A DNA stretch of 64,000 nt from assembly GCA_013180625.2 (NCBI GenBank), contig SNVD02013995.1:1-64000 (forward strand), in the 5' to 3' direction. How positions within the stretch are numbered: position 1 is the first letter of the stretch; each line of letters begins with the position of its first letter. Positions 33,466-44,206 of the stretch are shown in pieces. The notes below the pieces were generated by a model. It was not told the DNA's origin. It saw nothing but the letters and a program-made list of their open reading frames with translations, and made no database searches. The translations under genes and the position numbers were made by a program. The DNA comes from Boswellia sacra. Lineage: Eukaryota; Streptophyta; Magnoliopsida; Sapindales; Burseraceae.

Positions 33466-34490
33466 TGTTGGATGAAAAATTAGGACAACCAATAAGATCA
33501 GTATTTGAAACCACAACATCAAGAGTTCGACGAAGACTTTACCCTTACTTCCAATATTGAGACCTTTTGGTTGATCAGATAATTATATAACAAGCGCCTT
33601 GCTTGGTCGACGAAGGATACAACTTCTAATTTCACCTCCAAAGATATTGCATAGCACAAGTTATTAAATTAGAGTAGTCAATGTCAAAAGAAGTATTTAA
33701 TAAGAGCTGCTCCTTCTAAGTTCGATGATTGTTCCCAAGTTCAATAAAATTTAATAAAATATTAGCGACACTAGATTTCATCGAAGCCTCTCTCTAGGTG
33801 TCCCTATGGCTCCAGGTGCTACTGCCAACTCCCTTGCATGCAGCATGGTGTCAATCAAGCTCCATGCACCACAATGGGTTGGTTCAAGTGGTAAGGGCGG
33901 CCTAGGAGGGAGTTGATAAAGCCAAGCGGTGAAGTCCTAAGTTTGACTCTTCACAATGGCCTTTCCCCATGAGGTAAGCGGAAGATCGTGACAGTGGGTT
34001 GTGGTCGCACTAGTCTACCCCGAAAATTAGTTGTGGTGCTCGTAAGCTGGTCCGAACACCTCGGTTACAAAAAAAAAAAAAACTCTCCTATAAATATAGC
34101 CCTTGGTTACAAATCAAGGTTTGGGGGAGCAACAATTTCTCTCTCTCTCTCTCTCTTTCTCTTTCTCTCTCTCTCTCTATCTCATCTCCCCCCAGTCTTG
34201 TAGATATTTTATTCCATATATGTCCCCTGACTTGAGCGTCAGAAGATTATGGCCGACACCGCCGACGCCTCTGACCCTTTATCTTCTATTTGTGTGCAGA
34301 TCATATGAACTATTAGAGCCTCGGTTGATCAAAATACAACTACCATGTTGACAAACACGTGACCCAAAATTTTTCACTTTCCTATCCTTCTATGCACACT
34401 CCACCATTGCCTTCTAGCTGAGTTAGGTTCTCCACAACAAATACAAATTTTATTAGTGAGCTGGAAGTCGACAGATTTTCAGCATCAACA
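33466..34490 (+). repeat. 5' LTR of the Tat-type element (contains a SINE)
   Basis: It starts TGTTGG and ends CATCAACA. It is longer than its partner at 48335-49151 (817 bp) because a SINE lies inside at 33868-34082. A TATA-like CTATAAATATAG at about 34088 and a (CT)n leader follow the SINE. Confidence 0.88.
33868..34082 (+). mobile_element. tRNA-derived SINE inserted in the 5' LTR
   Basis: It is about 80% similar by eye to the SINE at 11876-12092: GGGTTGGTTCAAGTGG, GTGAAGTCCTAAGTTTGACTC (diverged B box), GACAGTGGGTTGTGGTCGC, CGTAAGCTGGTCCGAACACC and a 3' A-run. The 3' LTR lacks it. The older LTR at 4318-5267 has about 70 extra bases at this site that are absent here, so the insertion went with a small deletion and no clean target duplication. 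Confidence 0.8.
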
Positions 34491-34979
34491 ATTGGTGCCA
34501 TTTGTGGAAACTTTGACAAAAAGCCATATATATCACCATGAAAAACCCATCACAAGGGCATGTCCTCGTTGAGGATCTCCATAGTGACCAAGAGGGGTCA
34601 AGACCTATGAAAGGGAAAAGGTTATGACAACGAGATGCAGTTGTTATCCAAGAACAACTGAGGCTTGTAAATCAACAAAGTGCTCAAATGGGAACTTAAC
34701 CTACACAAGTGAAAAAATTCTTTCCATGTTGATGTTGATGAGATCTTGACAAATGATAAAAAAGCTCCTGGTCAATCGCATGGTGGACTAGCTTGTGGGT
34801 GGAGCAGGTGCGAGTTAGCACCATGGTTATAGGAAGAAAGGATCGCATAATTTTGGTTGACGCAGACACAAAGTGTTAGAAAATGAAGCCTATCATGATC
34901 ATAGTCATTTAACAGAAAAAAAATAGAAATGACAATTAGAGACCTTCAATAATTGATCATCGTAGTCGACTAAGGGAAG

Positions 34980-35850
34980 CACAAACTATTGCCAGGGCGA
35001 GTAAAACAGCAAAGGTCCAATATCTCCAAGGTACTCTATTAAACACCACTCGTGGTGAGATCTTTAATGCTATCAAGGACAAGAATTTGCTGACTCATCC
35101 TAAGCCTTTGAAATTTGATCATCTCTGTTATTACTCCCCAATCAACCAGAGCAAGGGAACCATATTAGGTCGATTGAGAAAAAGATAGCCACCATTGATA
35201 CAATTATTGGGGGACTCGGTATTAGAGGAAATTCAAATGAAATTCAAATCGCGCCTTGAAGGCTCATGAAGGTTAGAAGGTGTGCAAAAGCCCTAGAGGT
35301 TGATATGTCAACAGGGCAATGAAACAACCTCGCATCTTCTATGCTCCATTACTTTTCACTAAAGAAGACGCCAAAGGTGTGGTTTCTCCTCATGATGACA
35401 CCTTGGTAGTAACCATGGCAATTGCCAAAATCTTGGTATAAAATGAGTGTTAGTGGATACCGGGAGTTCTGTAGATATACTATTTTTGGAAGCTTTCACT
35501 TGCATGGAAATGTCTAAAGACCAGCTTTAACCTAATGAAACCTCTTCGAAGGGATTTAGAGAAGATCGTGTGACACCCGTTGCTTCAATTTAGTTACCAG
35601 CAATAGCAAAAGATGGTCTTCATAAGAAAGCCACTTTTGTGAATTTCTTAGTGGTAGATTTTCCTAGTGCTTATAATGTTATTCTTGGTTGACTAGCTCT
35701 AATCAACTTTAAGGCAACAATCTCTATCAATCACTTGACAATGAAATTTCTTACTAAAGAAGAGGTAGGAGTTATACGAGGTGAACAAGAGGTAACAAAG
35801 AACCTGCTATGTTATTTTTACAAATGGATAAGTTTAGGAGAATCTCCTGA
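34980..35850 (+). pseudogene. Tat-type gag end and aspartic protease remnant
   Basis: Reading across frames, the gag fragment NTTRGEIFNAIKDKNLL and THPKPLKFDHLCYYS (about 35030-35130) is followed by HDDTLVVTMAIAKILV (about 35390) and the protease active site VDTGSSVDILFLEAF (about 35453-35500). Then come FVNFLVVDFPSAYNVILG and INFKATISINHLTMKF, ending near 35800. This order is that of Tat-lineage Ty3/gypsy gag-protease. Many stops and shifts break it. Where reverse transcriptase should begin, the sequence turns into unrelated repeats. Confidence 0.7.
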
Positions 35851-36261
35851 TTTAAAATCCGAATGTAAAGGATGATAGTGGTCAACCAGTTGAAGAAGTT
35901 ATTCTTGATCAACCAGTTGAAGAAACTATTCCAATCTTTAGTCTAGACCAAGAGATCATAACTTGCACCTACTGGATCTTCAACAAAAGAGTTGGTGTTT
36001 CTATTCATCAATAAAAACTACCCAAAAATGACAATAGAGGTTGCTTCCTCCCTATGAACTCAATAAGTCTTATTGCTTTATCAAAAATGAAGATGAAATA
36101 TGTTTATGTATCTTTGTTTTACACTTCAACAAGTACATCAAGTAATTCTTGAAGCATATGTGCCTTATTACATCTGTGATGGATATATCTCCTTCAAAAG
36201 TTGATGATTCTCCATTTGGTGTGTTTGGATCTCCATAAAAATTTTTAAGGCCTAGCATAAT

Positions 36262-37320
36262 ATAATAGGCCAACCAGGACCTTGGTTTTTTTATCCACTT
36301 GAAATGCTAGTGCAATCATGGGCACATAATGCCTCAACTTAAAACGCGAACTGGTGCCCAAGATACTATTTCCCAAATTTACCAGGCAAGGCAAACTGGT
36401 GCCTCACTAGGAGCGGTAATTCGGTGCCTGAGTTACTATTATCTGAATTCACCAAGAAAATTTCTAACACAACGTGATAGGTTGACCAGGACCTTTACTT
36501 ATTTTCTTCATTTAAAGTGCTTGAGCAATCATGGGCACGTGATGCCTCAACTGAAAAGGTGATCTTGTGCCTGAGGTACTATTACCCAAATTCATTAGGA
36601 AAGATTCTTAGCTTAACGTGATGGGTCGACCAAAATATTGGTTTATTTTCTAAATTTGAAATGTTGGAACAGCCACAGGGCATGTGATGCCTAAGATATA
36701 ACCGTTGTATATTTTCACCGTTGTAAGATTTGTCTAAGGTAAATTTACCTTCTATTTGAATGATTCACCGTATGAGGTTTTCGTTGTTGTGTATCTGGTC
36801 GATTATGACCATTATATATGATCACCACTTGAAGTGCTAATACGATGGATAGGCATTTGGTGCCTAACGTATAGCTCCCTTATATTTTAAAAAAAAAATC
36901 ACCATCACCATGAGGGATATTTACTCCAATGCATATGGTCAACCAAGGCCTCTATTTGTTATCTCCATTTGTAATGTTGGCGCAATCATAAGGCATCTGA
37001 TGCCTAAGGTATAATTGTCTTATATTTTCACCATTGTAATATTCATCAAAGGTGAGGCTACTTTATATATGAACAGCTCGTCATATGAGACTTTCCATGT
37101 AACGCATCTAGTCGACTAAGGCCGTTATATGTGATCACCACCTAGAATGCTAGCATAATGGATCATCATTTGGTGCCTACAGTGCGACTATTCAATATGT
37201 GAATAAATTGTTGAGAAAGATATTTAAGTTGGTACGCTTGGTCGATCAAAATCTCTCTATTCAAGATCACCGTTTGAGATACAACTTAACTAATAGGTGC
37301 ACATCATCTAAAGTATGCGA
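36262..37320 (+). repeat. Degenerate tandem repeats with a dimeric period of about 313 bp
   Basis: The core GGTCGACCAAGACC-like motif recurs at about 36271, 36482, 36625, 36795, 36936, 37109 and 37239. Each is followed by a TGATCACCATTTGAA-like block, a TGCTAGCGCAAT block and GGCATTTGGTGCCTAAGGTA. Spacings alternate between about 142 and 172 bp, so alternate copies lie 311-314 bp apart: a two-monomer higher-order unit. Confidence 0.75.
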
Positions 37321-37499
37321 ATTTATCTACCCTCTGGTCAACTTGGCTCTTATCTGGGAATAGATAGAGATGTGAGGTGAATATAAAGGTACAAGAGCAA
37401 CTAGAGTACTCCAAACAAAATTCAAATAAATGATGAAGCTATATTTTATGAGTTTAATTCTCTAAGCATAACAACATAAAGTCATATTCTTTGAAATAG

Positions 37500-38477
37500 T
37501 CAAAAGAAAGAAGATGAGTCATTACAATGATAGAAGATCAAATCTCCTTGTCAACCCAAAATCTGCCACAAATATTATTGGTACCACTAGCTTTATAAGT
37601 ACCATTAATTTTCTCAATCCCTTCAACTCTATAAGTATCATCAGCTTCATTTGTAACATGCACCTGGCCCATATCATCGGTTGTGATCTTGTCATTAGCT
37701 TCATCTTTGTGGTTGACCTCACTTGTATTAGCAACATTGTTCATACCATCAACTCCACTAACATCGATAGCCTTCTCAACATCGTTGGTTTCATTGGTGT
37801 TAACACCTTTCTCTACATCGTCAAAACTGATTATATCAGCAACTTTACTTGCAATATCAGTTTCATTCATGTTGTTAGTCTCATGTATAATACCAATACT
37901 ATTTGTCTTATTGATTTTGCTTGTAACACTCACCTGTTGGCCTCGTCGACCTTGTGAATGTTGTCAGCATCGCCCACCAATTTGGTGTTGTCGACCACCT
38001 TAGTGCATGAAATTGATATGCTTCCATATATGTGGCTAAGTGGGTCACAAGAAGGGTCGAGCTTTAGTCTTCAATAGCCATGCCTTTCTCTTTCTCTATA
38101 TCCTTGTCATCGAGTCTCATCCAAGATAAGTCAAAGCCAAAGCACCAGCTTCTTTGTCAGTCTTTTCAACCTTGGAAAAGCAATCATGAGCATCCTTCTG
38201 GTTGTGCTCCAATATGTAGCTTGCCTAACAAACAAAGGTCTAATTATTAGAAGAATTATGGAAGGTGTACATGAAGTAAAAAGAAGAAAGCTACAAACCT
38301 TCATTATCAACTCTTGAGCTTGGTTGTACGCCTTATGCCTTGATTATTGGTCGACCTGTTGGGCAAATTTCTTGGTTATGAATTTTTCTGATCGACTAAT
38401 TAAATGAAATAAATGTTTTACCTTTTCAAACCTTTTTACTGTGAGATTAGGTTTTGTGGAAGCTCTAGAGGAGGTAA
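37500..38477 (-). pseudogene. Antisense exon-like coding pieces of the Tat-type element (part 1)
   Basis: The minus strand, opposite to gag, carries exon-like blocks with splice-like borders. KPNLTVKRFEK ends at GAAAAG|GTAAAAC (near 38420). KFAQQVDQ, one stop, then HKAYNQAQELIMK ends at ATGAAG|GTTTGTAG (near 38300). ASYILEHNQKDAHDCF and SKVEKTDKEAGALAL begin after TTTGTTAG (near 38225). Further down lies an N/T/D/E-rich stretch (37933-37538). The composition suggests a coiled-coil tail. Tat elements are known to carry an extra antisense open frame; whether this belongs to that family is inferred. It continues on the far side of element A (47580-48244). Confidence 0.5.
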
Positions 38478-39890
38478 TGATAAGTGTCTATTTATATATC
38501 ATTTTCATATCAATTCGTCCATGTTTCTTTGCTATATTCCTTGGTATTTTTATGTTTTTGTGTGGTTTTGATGTTTGTAGGAGTTTTGGAGCAAGTTGCA
38601 CAAAAATGGAGTAAAACCCTTCATTTTCACCTCTGCTAGTCAACCATCTTCTCTGATTTAATTGTATTGATATACAATGAACCCGATGACATATTATATA
38701 CCGTTGGAAAGCTCTCGAAGTCTATTTTCTGGAGAAATTTACGGTTTATAAATCCATTCAGTGTACCAAAAGTTGTAATCAAAACAGTGTGAGAAGTATA
38801 GAAATGTAATTCCACAAATCACTGTAGCATGTATAATACGGGGCACTGTAGCAAGTCACTGTAGCAGAGTATTTAAACACATTTTAGGGTTTTATTTTCA
38901 TAACTTGAAGAGGGGAGAACGTGGAGGAGGCTGCATCTTTGGATTTCTCTCATCTCTTGGAGTTCTTGAAGGAGATTGAAGGCTTGGAAAGAGGAAGAAC
39001 TACAAATCCTAAGAGATTTCATCAAATTTGCTAAGTTTTCCCTTTCCCTTTCATTTTCTGGAATGTCTCCATATTGTATTGTATTTGTATTCTATCTGAA
39101 TATGTGTAACTAAATCTGAATTGGTTGAGGGTGATTTCAAAGCCCTTGATATGGTTTTTGTGAATTGATTGTGCAAGGAATTGTTATCCAATTCTCTAAT
39201 TGAAGTTGCTTGTATTTTCCCATGTTTAATGCTTATGATTGCTTGCTGGATTGTATTTGGGTGGCCAACTGAATATAATCTGGATATTGTCTATTGCTAG
39301 ACTAGAAATCTTGATCCGTAATTGTCTTGAATTTCTAATCATTAGTAGCAAAATTGTGATCAGAGATTGCAATTGGAGAATATAACCTAAGTTAAATAAT
39401 CCGAGCTTGTGTGTTTATTGCTTAGATCAACCTATCTTTCTTATCATAATGCATCCATTGAATTAAATTTAGAGAGCTTGTTCTAGGTTGTTTAATGGAT
39501 AGAGATTAAATAAAGAGCCTGTTTTATTTAACAACAAAGTAAGGAAAGATTGGGATAACAGAGCTTGTTGTTATCTACGGTTGATAACTTCAATGCTGTA
39601 ATTGGATGACAATTCTACGATTAATTTGCAAATCCATATCTTGTGGTAGAGAAGGATCCCTTAACCAGCTTTCTCTCATTGATTTTTCATTCAAATTAAC
39701 TTTCTGTTTTGTTATTCTTTATTTGCATTCTTATTTCATTTAGTTAATCATTCAACAAAAACCCCCCTGTTTAGTTTATTGTTGCTGGAAAATAACAAAT
39801 TCAATTAGAATCAATCCTCGTGGGAACGATATCTTACTTATCACTTTATTACTTGTGCGACTAGTATACTTGCTAGTTTCGAACGCATCA
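38478..39890 (+). repeat. 5' LTR of element A
   Basis: It begins TGATAAGTGTC and ends ACGCATCA. It contains three CACTGTAGCA repeats (about 38819-38870) just upstream of a TATA-like GTATTTAAACAC, which is probably its promoter. Confidence 0.92.
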
Positions 39891-39985
39891 AGTTTTTGGC
39901 GCCGTTGCCGGGGATTGATTTTCTAATCGATTTGTTATTTTGTTTTCATTGTTGATTCATATTTTTGTTTGTTTTTTTAGACGAC

Positions 39986-41934
39986 ATGGCAGTAAACTTC
40001 CATCAATTCAGTGGCGGATTTGAGCCCCAACTACCATGGAGAATAAATGAGGTAAGCACTCCGAACATTGAACAACAACTTTCTGAGCTAACTTCTCTTG
40101 TGGAAAACATGGCTGTAGGACATATGCAAAAATCTTATGAATATGGGATATATTCTACGATGGAGCATCCAATCAACATGTATCCAACTTTACAAGAAGA
40201 ATATATGGAACAAGCCAATGCCATGGTTGGATTTCCAGGACAAAAGAGGCAATGGTATGATCCTTTCTCTAGCACTTACAATGCTGGATGGGAAGATCAA
40301 CATAATTTCAGTTACTGGAATCATCAACCAATCACTCCAAATGTGATACCAAATCGGCCACAAAGTTTCAATCAACCTAGAGTGCAGCAACCATTTCAAA
40401 TGCAACCACCACCAATGCCACATCCAGCACCGCAACCAGCTTCACAAAACTCAGGTATGTCTCTCCAGGACATTGTTAATGCACTTGCCACTAACACAAT
40501 GCAATTCCAGCAGGAAACTGGGGCAAGTATCCAAAACCTGGCAAATCAAATGGGACAATTGGCCACTAGCATGAGCAAATTCGAGGGCCAAGGCTCAGAA
40601 GAATTATCTTGTCAAACGGTGATCAATCCAAGAGAGAATTCTTGTGCGATAACTTTGCAAAATGGAGAGCAATTAGATGTCCTGCCAAAGAAATCACAAA
40701 CTGATGAAGGAGATGACACCACTTCCACCATGAACAAAACACTGACTTCTCAGGTAAATCCTATAACTCCCATTCCTTCATATGTTTCTCCTCCACTTTT
40801 TCCTAGTAGATTTGCAAAATCGAAGGAGGAACAAGAACAAGAAATCCTGGAAACTTCTCACAAAATCGAGGTAAATATATCACTTCTGGATGCTATCGAG
40901 CAAGTACCTCATTATACAAAATGTCTCAAGGAGTTATGCACCAGGAAAAGAAAGTTAAAAAGAAATGAGAAAGTAAGTGTGGGGGAAGATGTTTCAGCTG
41001 TATTGCAAAGGAAAATTCCTCCAAAGTGCAAAGATCCAGGTACGTTCACCATGCCATATTCTATTTATGCTTCTTTAAATCTTGGACCTTTTGCGAAAAT
41101 TGGTATGACCATTCAAATTGCTGATCGTTTTATTGCATATACCAAAAGAGTTGTGGAAGATGTGCTTATGCAGATGAATCAATTGCTTTTCCCAGTAGAC
41201 TTTTATGTTCTTGAAATAGAGGATGAGACATCTCCTAATCCAACACCGATTCTTATGGGGAGACCATTCTCGAAAACTGTTAGAACCAAGATTGATGTTC
41301 GTGATGACACTCTCATCATAGAGTTTGATGGCAAGGTGATATGTTTCAATATCTTTAAGGCAATGAGGTACTCTAGTGACTTACATTCTGTTTTTGCAGT
41401 TGACGTTGTTGATTCTCTGCCACAACAATGTTTTGAGTTAACTCACAGAATGGATTGGATATAGCTATTAATGAGCACATAGGGACAGAAAATTCTAAGG
41501 AGTCAGAAATTTTGATACGAGTGTCCAAAGAAATGGAGGAAGTTGTGGCAAGCTTAGATGAGACCATAGCAATAACCACAAATAGGTATGATGTTTCATA
41601 CATTCAATTTCCTTTATCTAATGAGAAAATTCTTCCTTCTGTGATGACAGCCCCTGCCTTGGAGCTTAAGCTTCTTCCAGATCATTTGAATCATGGATTC
41701 TTGGGTGAGAATGATACTTTGCGAGTTACAATAGAAATGGGCCTTGCACGAATACAAGAAGAGAAACTCGTCCGAATACTTACAGATCACAAAATAGCTA
41801 TTGGGTGGACGATTGCTAACATCCAAGGCCCAGCCATATGCATGGACCCTATCTTGTTGGAAGAAGGATCCAAGCCCATTAGTGAAGCACAGCAGAGATT
41901 GGACCCTCCCATGATGGAACCAACGTCGGGCTGA
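39986..41934 (+). pseudogene. Element A gag-protease frame with start of the RT linker
   Basis: The ATG at 39986 (MAVNFHQFSGGFEP) opens a glutamine/proline-rich gag with the Athila-type block IQNLANQMGQLATSMSKFEG, then NPRENSCAITLQNGE. The protease region follows: MPYSIYASLNLG, FPVDFYVLEIEDE, ILMGRPFSKTVRTKIDV. Compared with element B, about 75 bp containing the catalytic LDSxAS motif is missing after about 41040. A 1-nt loss near 41445 shifts the frame. The second frame (to 41934) holds LKLLPDHLNHGFLGEND and HKIAIGWTIANIQG, the normal lead-in to reverse transcriptase, but stops at RLDPPMMEPTSG. No polymerase motifs follow. Gag might still be made; protease cannot work. Confidence 0.85.
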
Positions 41935-42374
41935 GGACGTTAAACCAAGCGCTTATTGGGAGGCAACCCAATGTTTTTGAAAAATAAAAAAAAAGAAAAG
42001 AAAAATAAAATGAGGTAATAATAATCGATTTTTGTGTCTCGAGGAGATTCCTTTCATAGGCCATCAAATTGATCAGGTTTTATCTCTCTTTGCCATCTGT
42101 CTCATTTGTTTTTATATTTTTTACTTGTTTTTGACTTTTGTTTGCTATTGTGTTGTTATCTCTTTTATGTGTCTTTAGTTTCGTTTTTGCTCTTTTCTTT
42201 TCCTTTCTTTTGTTTAATTTGATTACTCTGTGCTTTGAGCTCATTTGTGCAGCAGCTTGTGGAAACATCCAAACGGAAGTTGAAGTCATTCGCCAAAGGT
42301 TTGAAACGTGCATATCTTGGAGAAAAACAAACTCGATCGCATTATCGGTAATATCTCTTCTTTTCTCCTCTTCA

Positions 42375-42929
42375 ATGGATGCCGATATCTTTCTGTCGAA
42401 CCTTCGTAAATATTTCCCTTCACTTCCTCAAAATGCTGTGTTTAAAATTTATAAAGTGCGGATGACTAGACTTTGGGCGTTGATGCTCCTAAATGTGCCT
42501 GCGGATATCCGATGGCTTATCGAAGCCAAGGTAAGATTGTTCGGTGAGCCGGACATTAATCTCGCAAAATACATGCCTGGTCTAGGAAAGAGCTACTACG
42601 CCAAGAGGCGAAGAGCGAAAAGGTTACAAGTATGTTATAAATGTGCTAGATGGAATTGTAACCAGACTTGTCGTTCATTAGGTTTTGTGTCCAGAAATAG
42701 AGAAGATAAACTGTCATTTATTAAGAATGGTCTGAGTAATGAGTCGCTGGATAATGTTTTATTAACTCTTGAGTCACATTCTTGTGGACTTGTTCAGCGT
42801 GAATTGCTTAATCTATGGACACAATTTCGTGATGAATTGCAGTGTTATAGTCTAGGGAATCTGACTAAAAACGACCCTGTTTGCCAGTTTATAAGAAAAC
42901 TGGATGGGAAGCAAATCCCCGACTCATAG
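42375..42929 (+). CDS. Virus-like nucleic-acid-binding protein (Betaflexivirus/mandarivirus NABP type), open in element A
   Basis: From the ATG at 42375 the frame is open for 184 codons. Residues 30-56 form a mostly hydrophobic region (TRLWALMLLN..DIRWLIEAK). Residues 71-83 are GKSYYAKRRRAKR, an arginine-rich block. Directly after come cysteines 87, 90, 95 and 99 (CYKCARWNCNQTC), and FIKNG further on. Hydrophobic start, GxSxYAxRRRA block, then a cysteine cluster is the layout of the small nucleic-acid-binding proteins of carlaviruses and relatives, which bind nucleic acid and act as silencing suppressors or transcription regulators. The cysteine spacing here (C-x2-C-x4-C-x3-C) is tighter than the C-x2-C-x12-C-x4-C I recall for the viral family. 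It lies between the post-pol sequence and LOG, where Athila elements often have an env-like gene. A different cellular or env-derived origin is possible. Confidence 0.55.
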   Translation: MDADIFLSNLRKYFPSLPQNAVFKIYKVRMTRLWALMLLNVPADIRWLIEAKVRLFGEPDINLAKYMPGLGKSYYAKRRRAKRLQVCYKCARWNCNQTCRSLGFVSRNREDKLSFIKNGLSNESLDNVLLTLESHSCGLVQRELLNLWTQFRDELQCYSLGNLTKNDPVCQFIRKLDGKQIPDS

Positions 42930-43154
42930 AAGGCGTTTCAGCCGTTACTGGACGTAAAACCAGAGGAAGATGTGAGCCACAATCACAACTACTTGTATAT
43001 TTGAATGTGTGTTGTTGTTGTCGAATTTTATTTCTTTTCTTGTTTCGTTTGATCTGATTATCAATGTTGTTTTTGTGTTGTTGTTGTTTGTTGATTTTGT
43101 TTGTTTTAATTTCAAGTTTTCTTTTTGACAAACCATATGACTACCCTATGGCAT

Positions 43155-43350
43155 AAGTACACGTGGGAGACAAGTGTGGAGGTTTTGTCAACCTCCACCG
43201 AAAGTGTATCTCCATTTTTTATGCTTCACGTGGGAGACAAGTGTGGGGGTTTTGTCAAACCCCACCGAAAGTCTATGTCCATTTCCATGCTTCACGTGGG
43301 AGACAAGTGTGTAGGTTTTGTCAAACCTCGCCGAAAGCATATCTCATTTT
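43155..43350 (+). repeat. Three tandem 67-bp repeats, each with a CACGTG G-box
   Basis: CACGTGGGAGACAAGTGTG occurs at about 43160, 43227 and 43293, each followed by GGTTTTGTCAAACCCC and CACCGAAAGT. Within each unit GGTTTTG..CAAACC can pair as a short hairpin. The array is 200-400 bp upstream of the LOG start codon and is conserved in element B at 53780-53960. CACGTG is the core bound by plant bZIP and bHLH factors, so it may be a promoter module; that is inference. Confidence 0.8.
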
Positions 43351-43552
43351 TTCAAATTTTGGGGCGATAAATCTGCATCGAGCATCCCCCACCGAAATTA
43401 TGTCCCCATGTGTCATCAAATTTGAGAGTTTTACGTGTGTATACATCCATTTTGCATATTCTCAAATGTCATTTTATAACCTGTCTTGCACTTGAATCGC
43501 ATAATACCTAACGTACATCATTGTCTTGCACAAGTTTAGAGCACTTTTAGAA

Positions 43553-44206
43553 ATGGAGAAAACACCAATTCGGCGATTCCAAAATATATGCGTATTTTGT
43601 GGATCGCAATTTGGTAAAGATTGAGAGTTTACAACAGCAGCTCTTGATCTTGGTAGGACATTAGCTGCGAGGGGTATTCATTTGATTTATGGAGGGGGCA
43701 GTCTTGGGTTAATGGGGTGTGTGTCGACAGCTGCATCCCTAGGAGGGAGCAAAGTTCTCGGCATTATCCCTAAAACATTAGCTATACGAGATATCGTAGG
43801 CAACACAATCGGGGAAGAGTTACAAGTCTCTAGCATGCATGATCGTATTGCACATATGGTTGTTAAGTCCGATGCATTTATAGCTTTACCCGGTGGTTAT
43901 GGCACATTAGAGGAGATATTTCAAATCACCTTTTGGGCACAGCTAAACATCCATAAAAAACCCATTGGTTTGTTAAATGTCAATAACTTTTTTGATGGTT
44001 TGTTGTATTTTCTTGATCAAGATGTAGAAAAAAATTTTATCTCATAGTCAGCGAGGCAAATCCTGGTTACCAAGCTTCAACTGCAGGGTAGTTAATTGAC
44101 AAATTACAGAATTCGTCTATTCGCTGATTAACAATGGCTTAGGGATATAAATTGGTTTGGAGAAGGCAACAAAAGGCGTCAAATGGATTTAACCCTCCAT
44201 CTGTAA
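43553..44206 (+). pseudogene. LOG: LOG cytokinin-activating enzyme, broken copy in element A
   Basis: It is nearly identical to the intact copy in element B (53564-52914). It begins with the same MEKTPIRRFQN and keeps PGGYGTLEE (about 43889-43915). It has TGA in place of GGA at codon 24 (about 43622), a TAG at about 44046 (after NFIS) and a degraded 3' end with small indels from about 44070. No active full-length enzyme can be made. Like the other copy it has no introns. Confidence 0.9.

Noticed and set aside
37514..37957. 147-codon plus-strand frame in the Tat-type element
   Set aside because: Its S/I/N-rich sequence is the shadow of the antisense D/E/N/T-rich blocks that fit with splice-like borders; no family signal.
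42138..42374. A 79-codon hydrophobic extension in frame upstream of the NABP-like gene, resembling a signal or membrane segment
   Set aside because: It comes from a T-rich non-coding stretch; element B does not keep the frame, and the ATG at 42375 gives a normal start for the conserved part.
43155..43495. Frames across the 67-bp repeats (WETSVEVLSTSTESVS-type peptides)
   Set aside because: Three frames are open because the unit lacks stops; codon pattern is not conserved between A and B, so the repeat is better read as regulatory or structural DNA.
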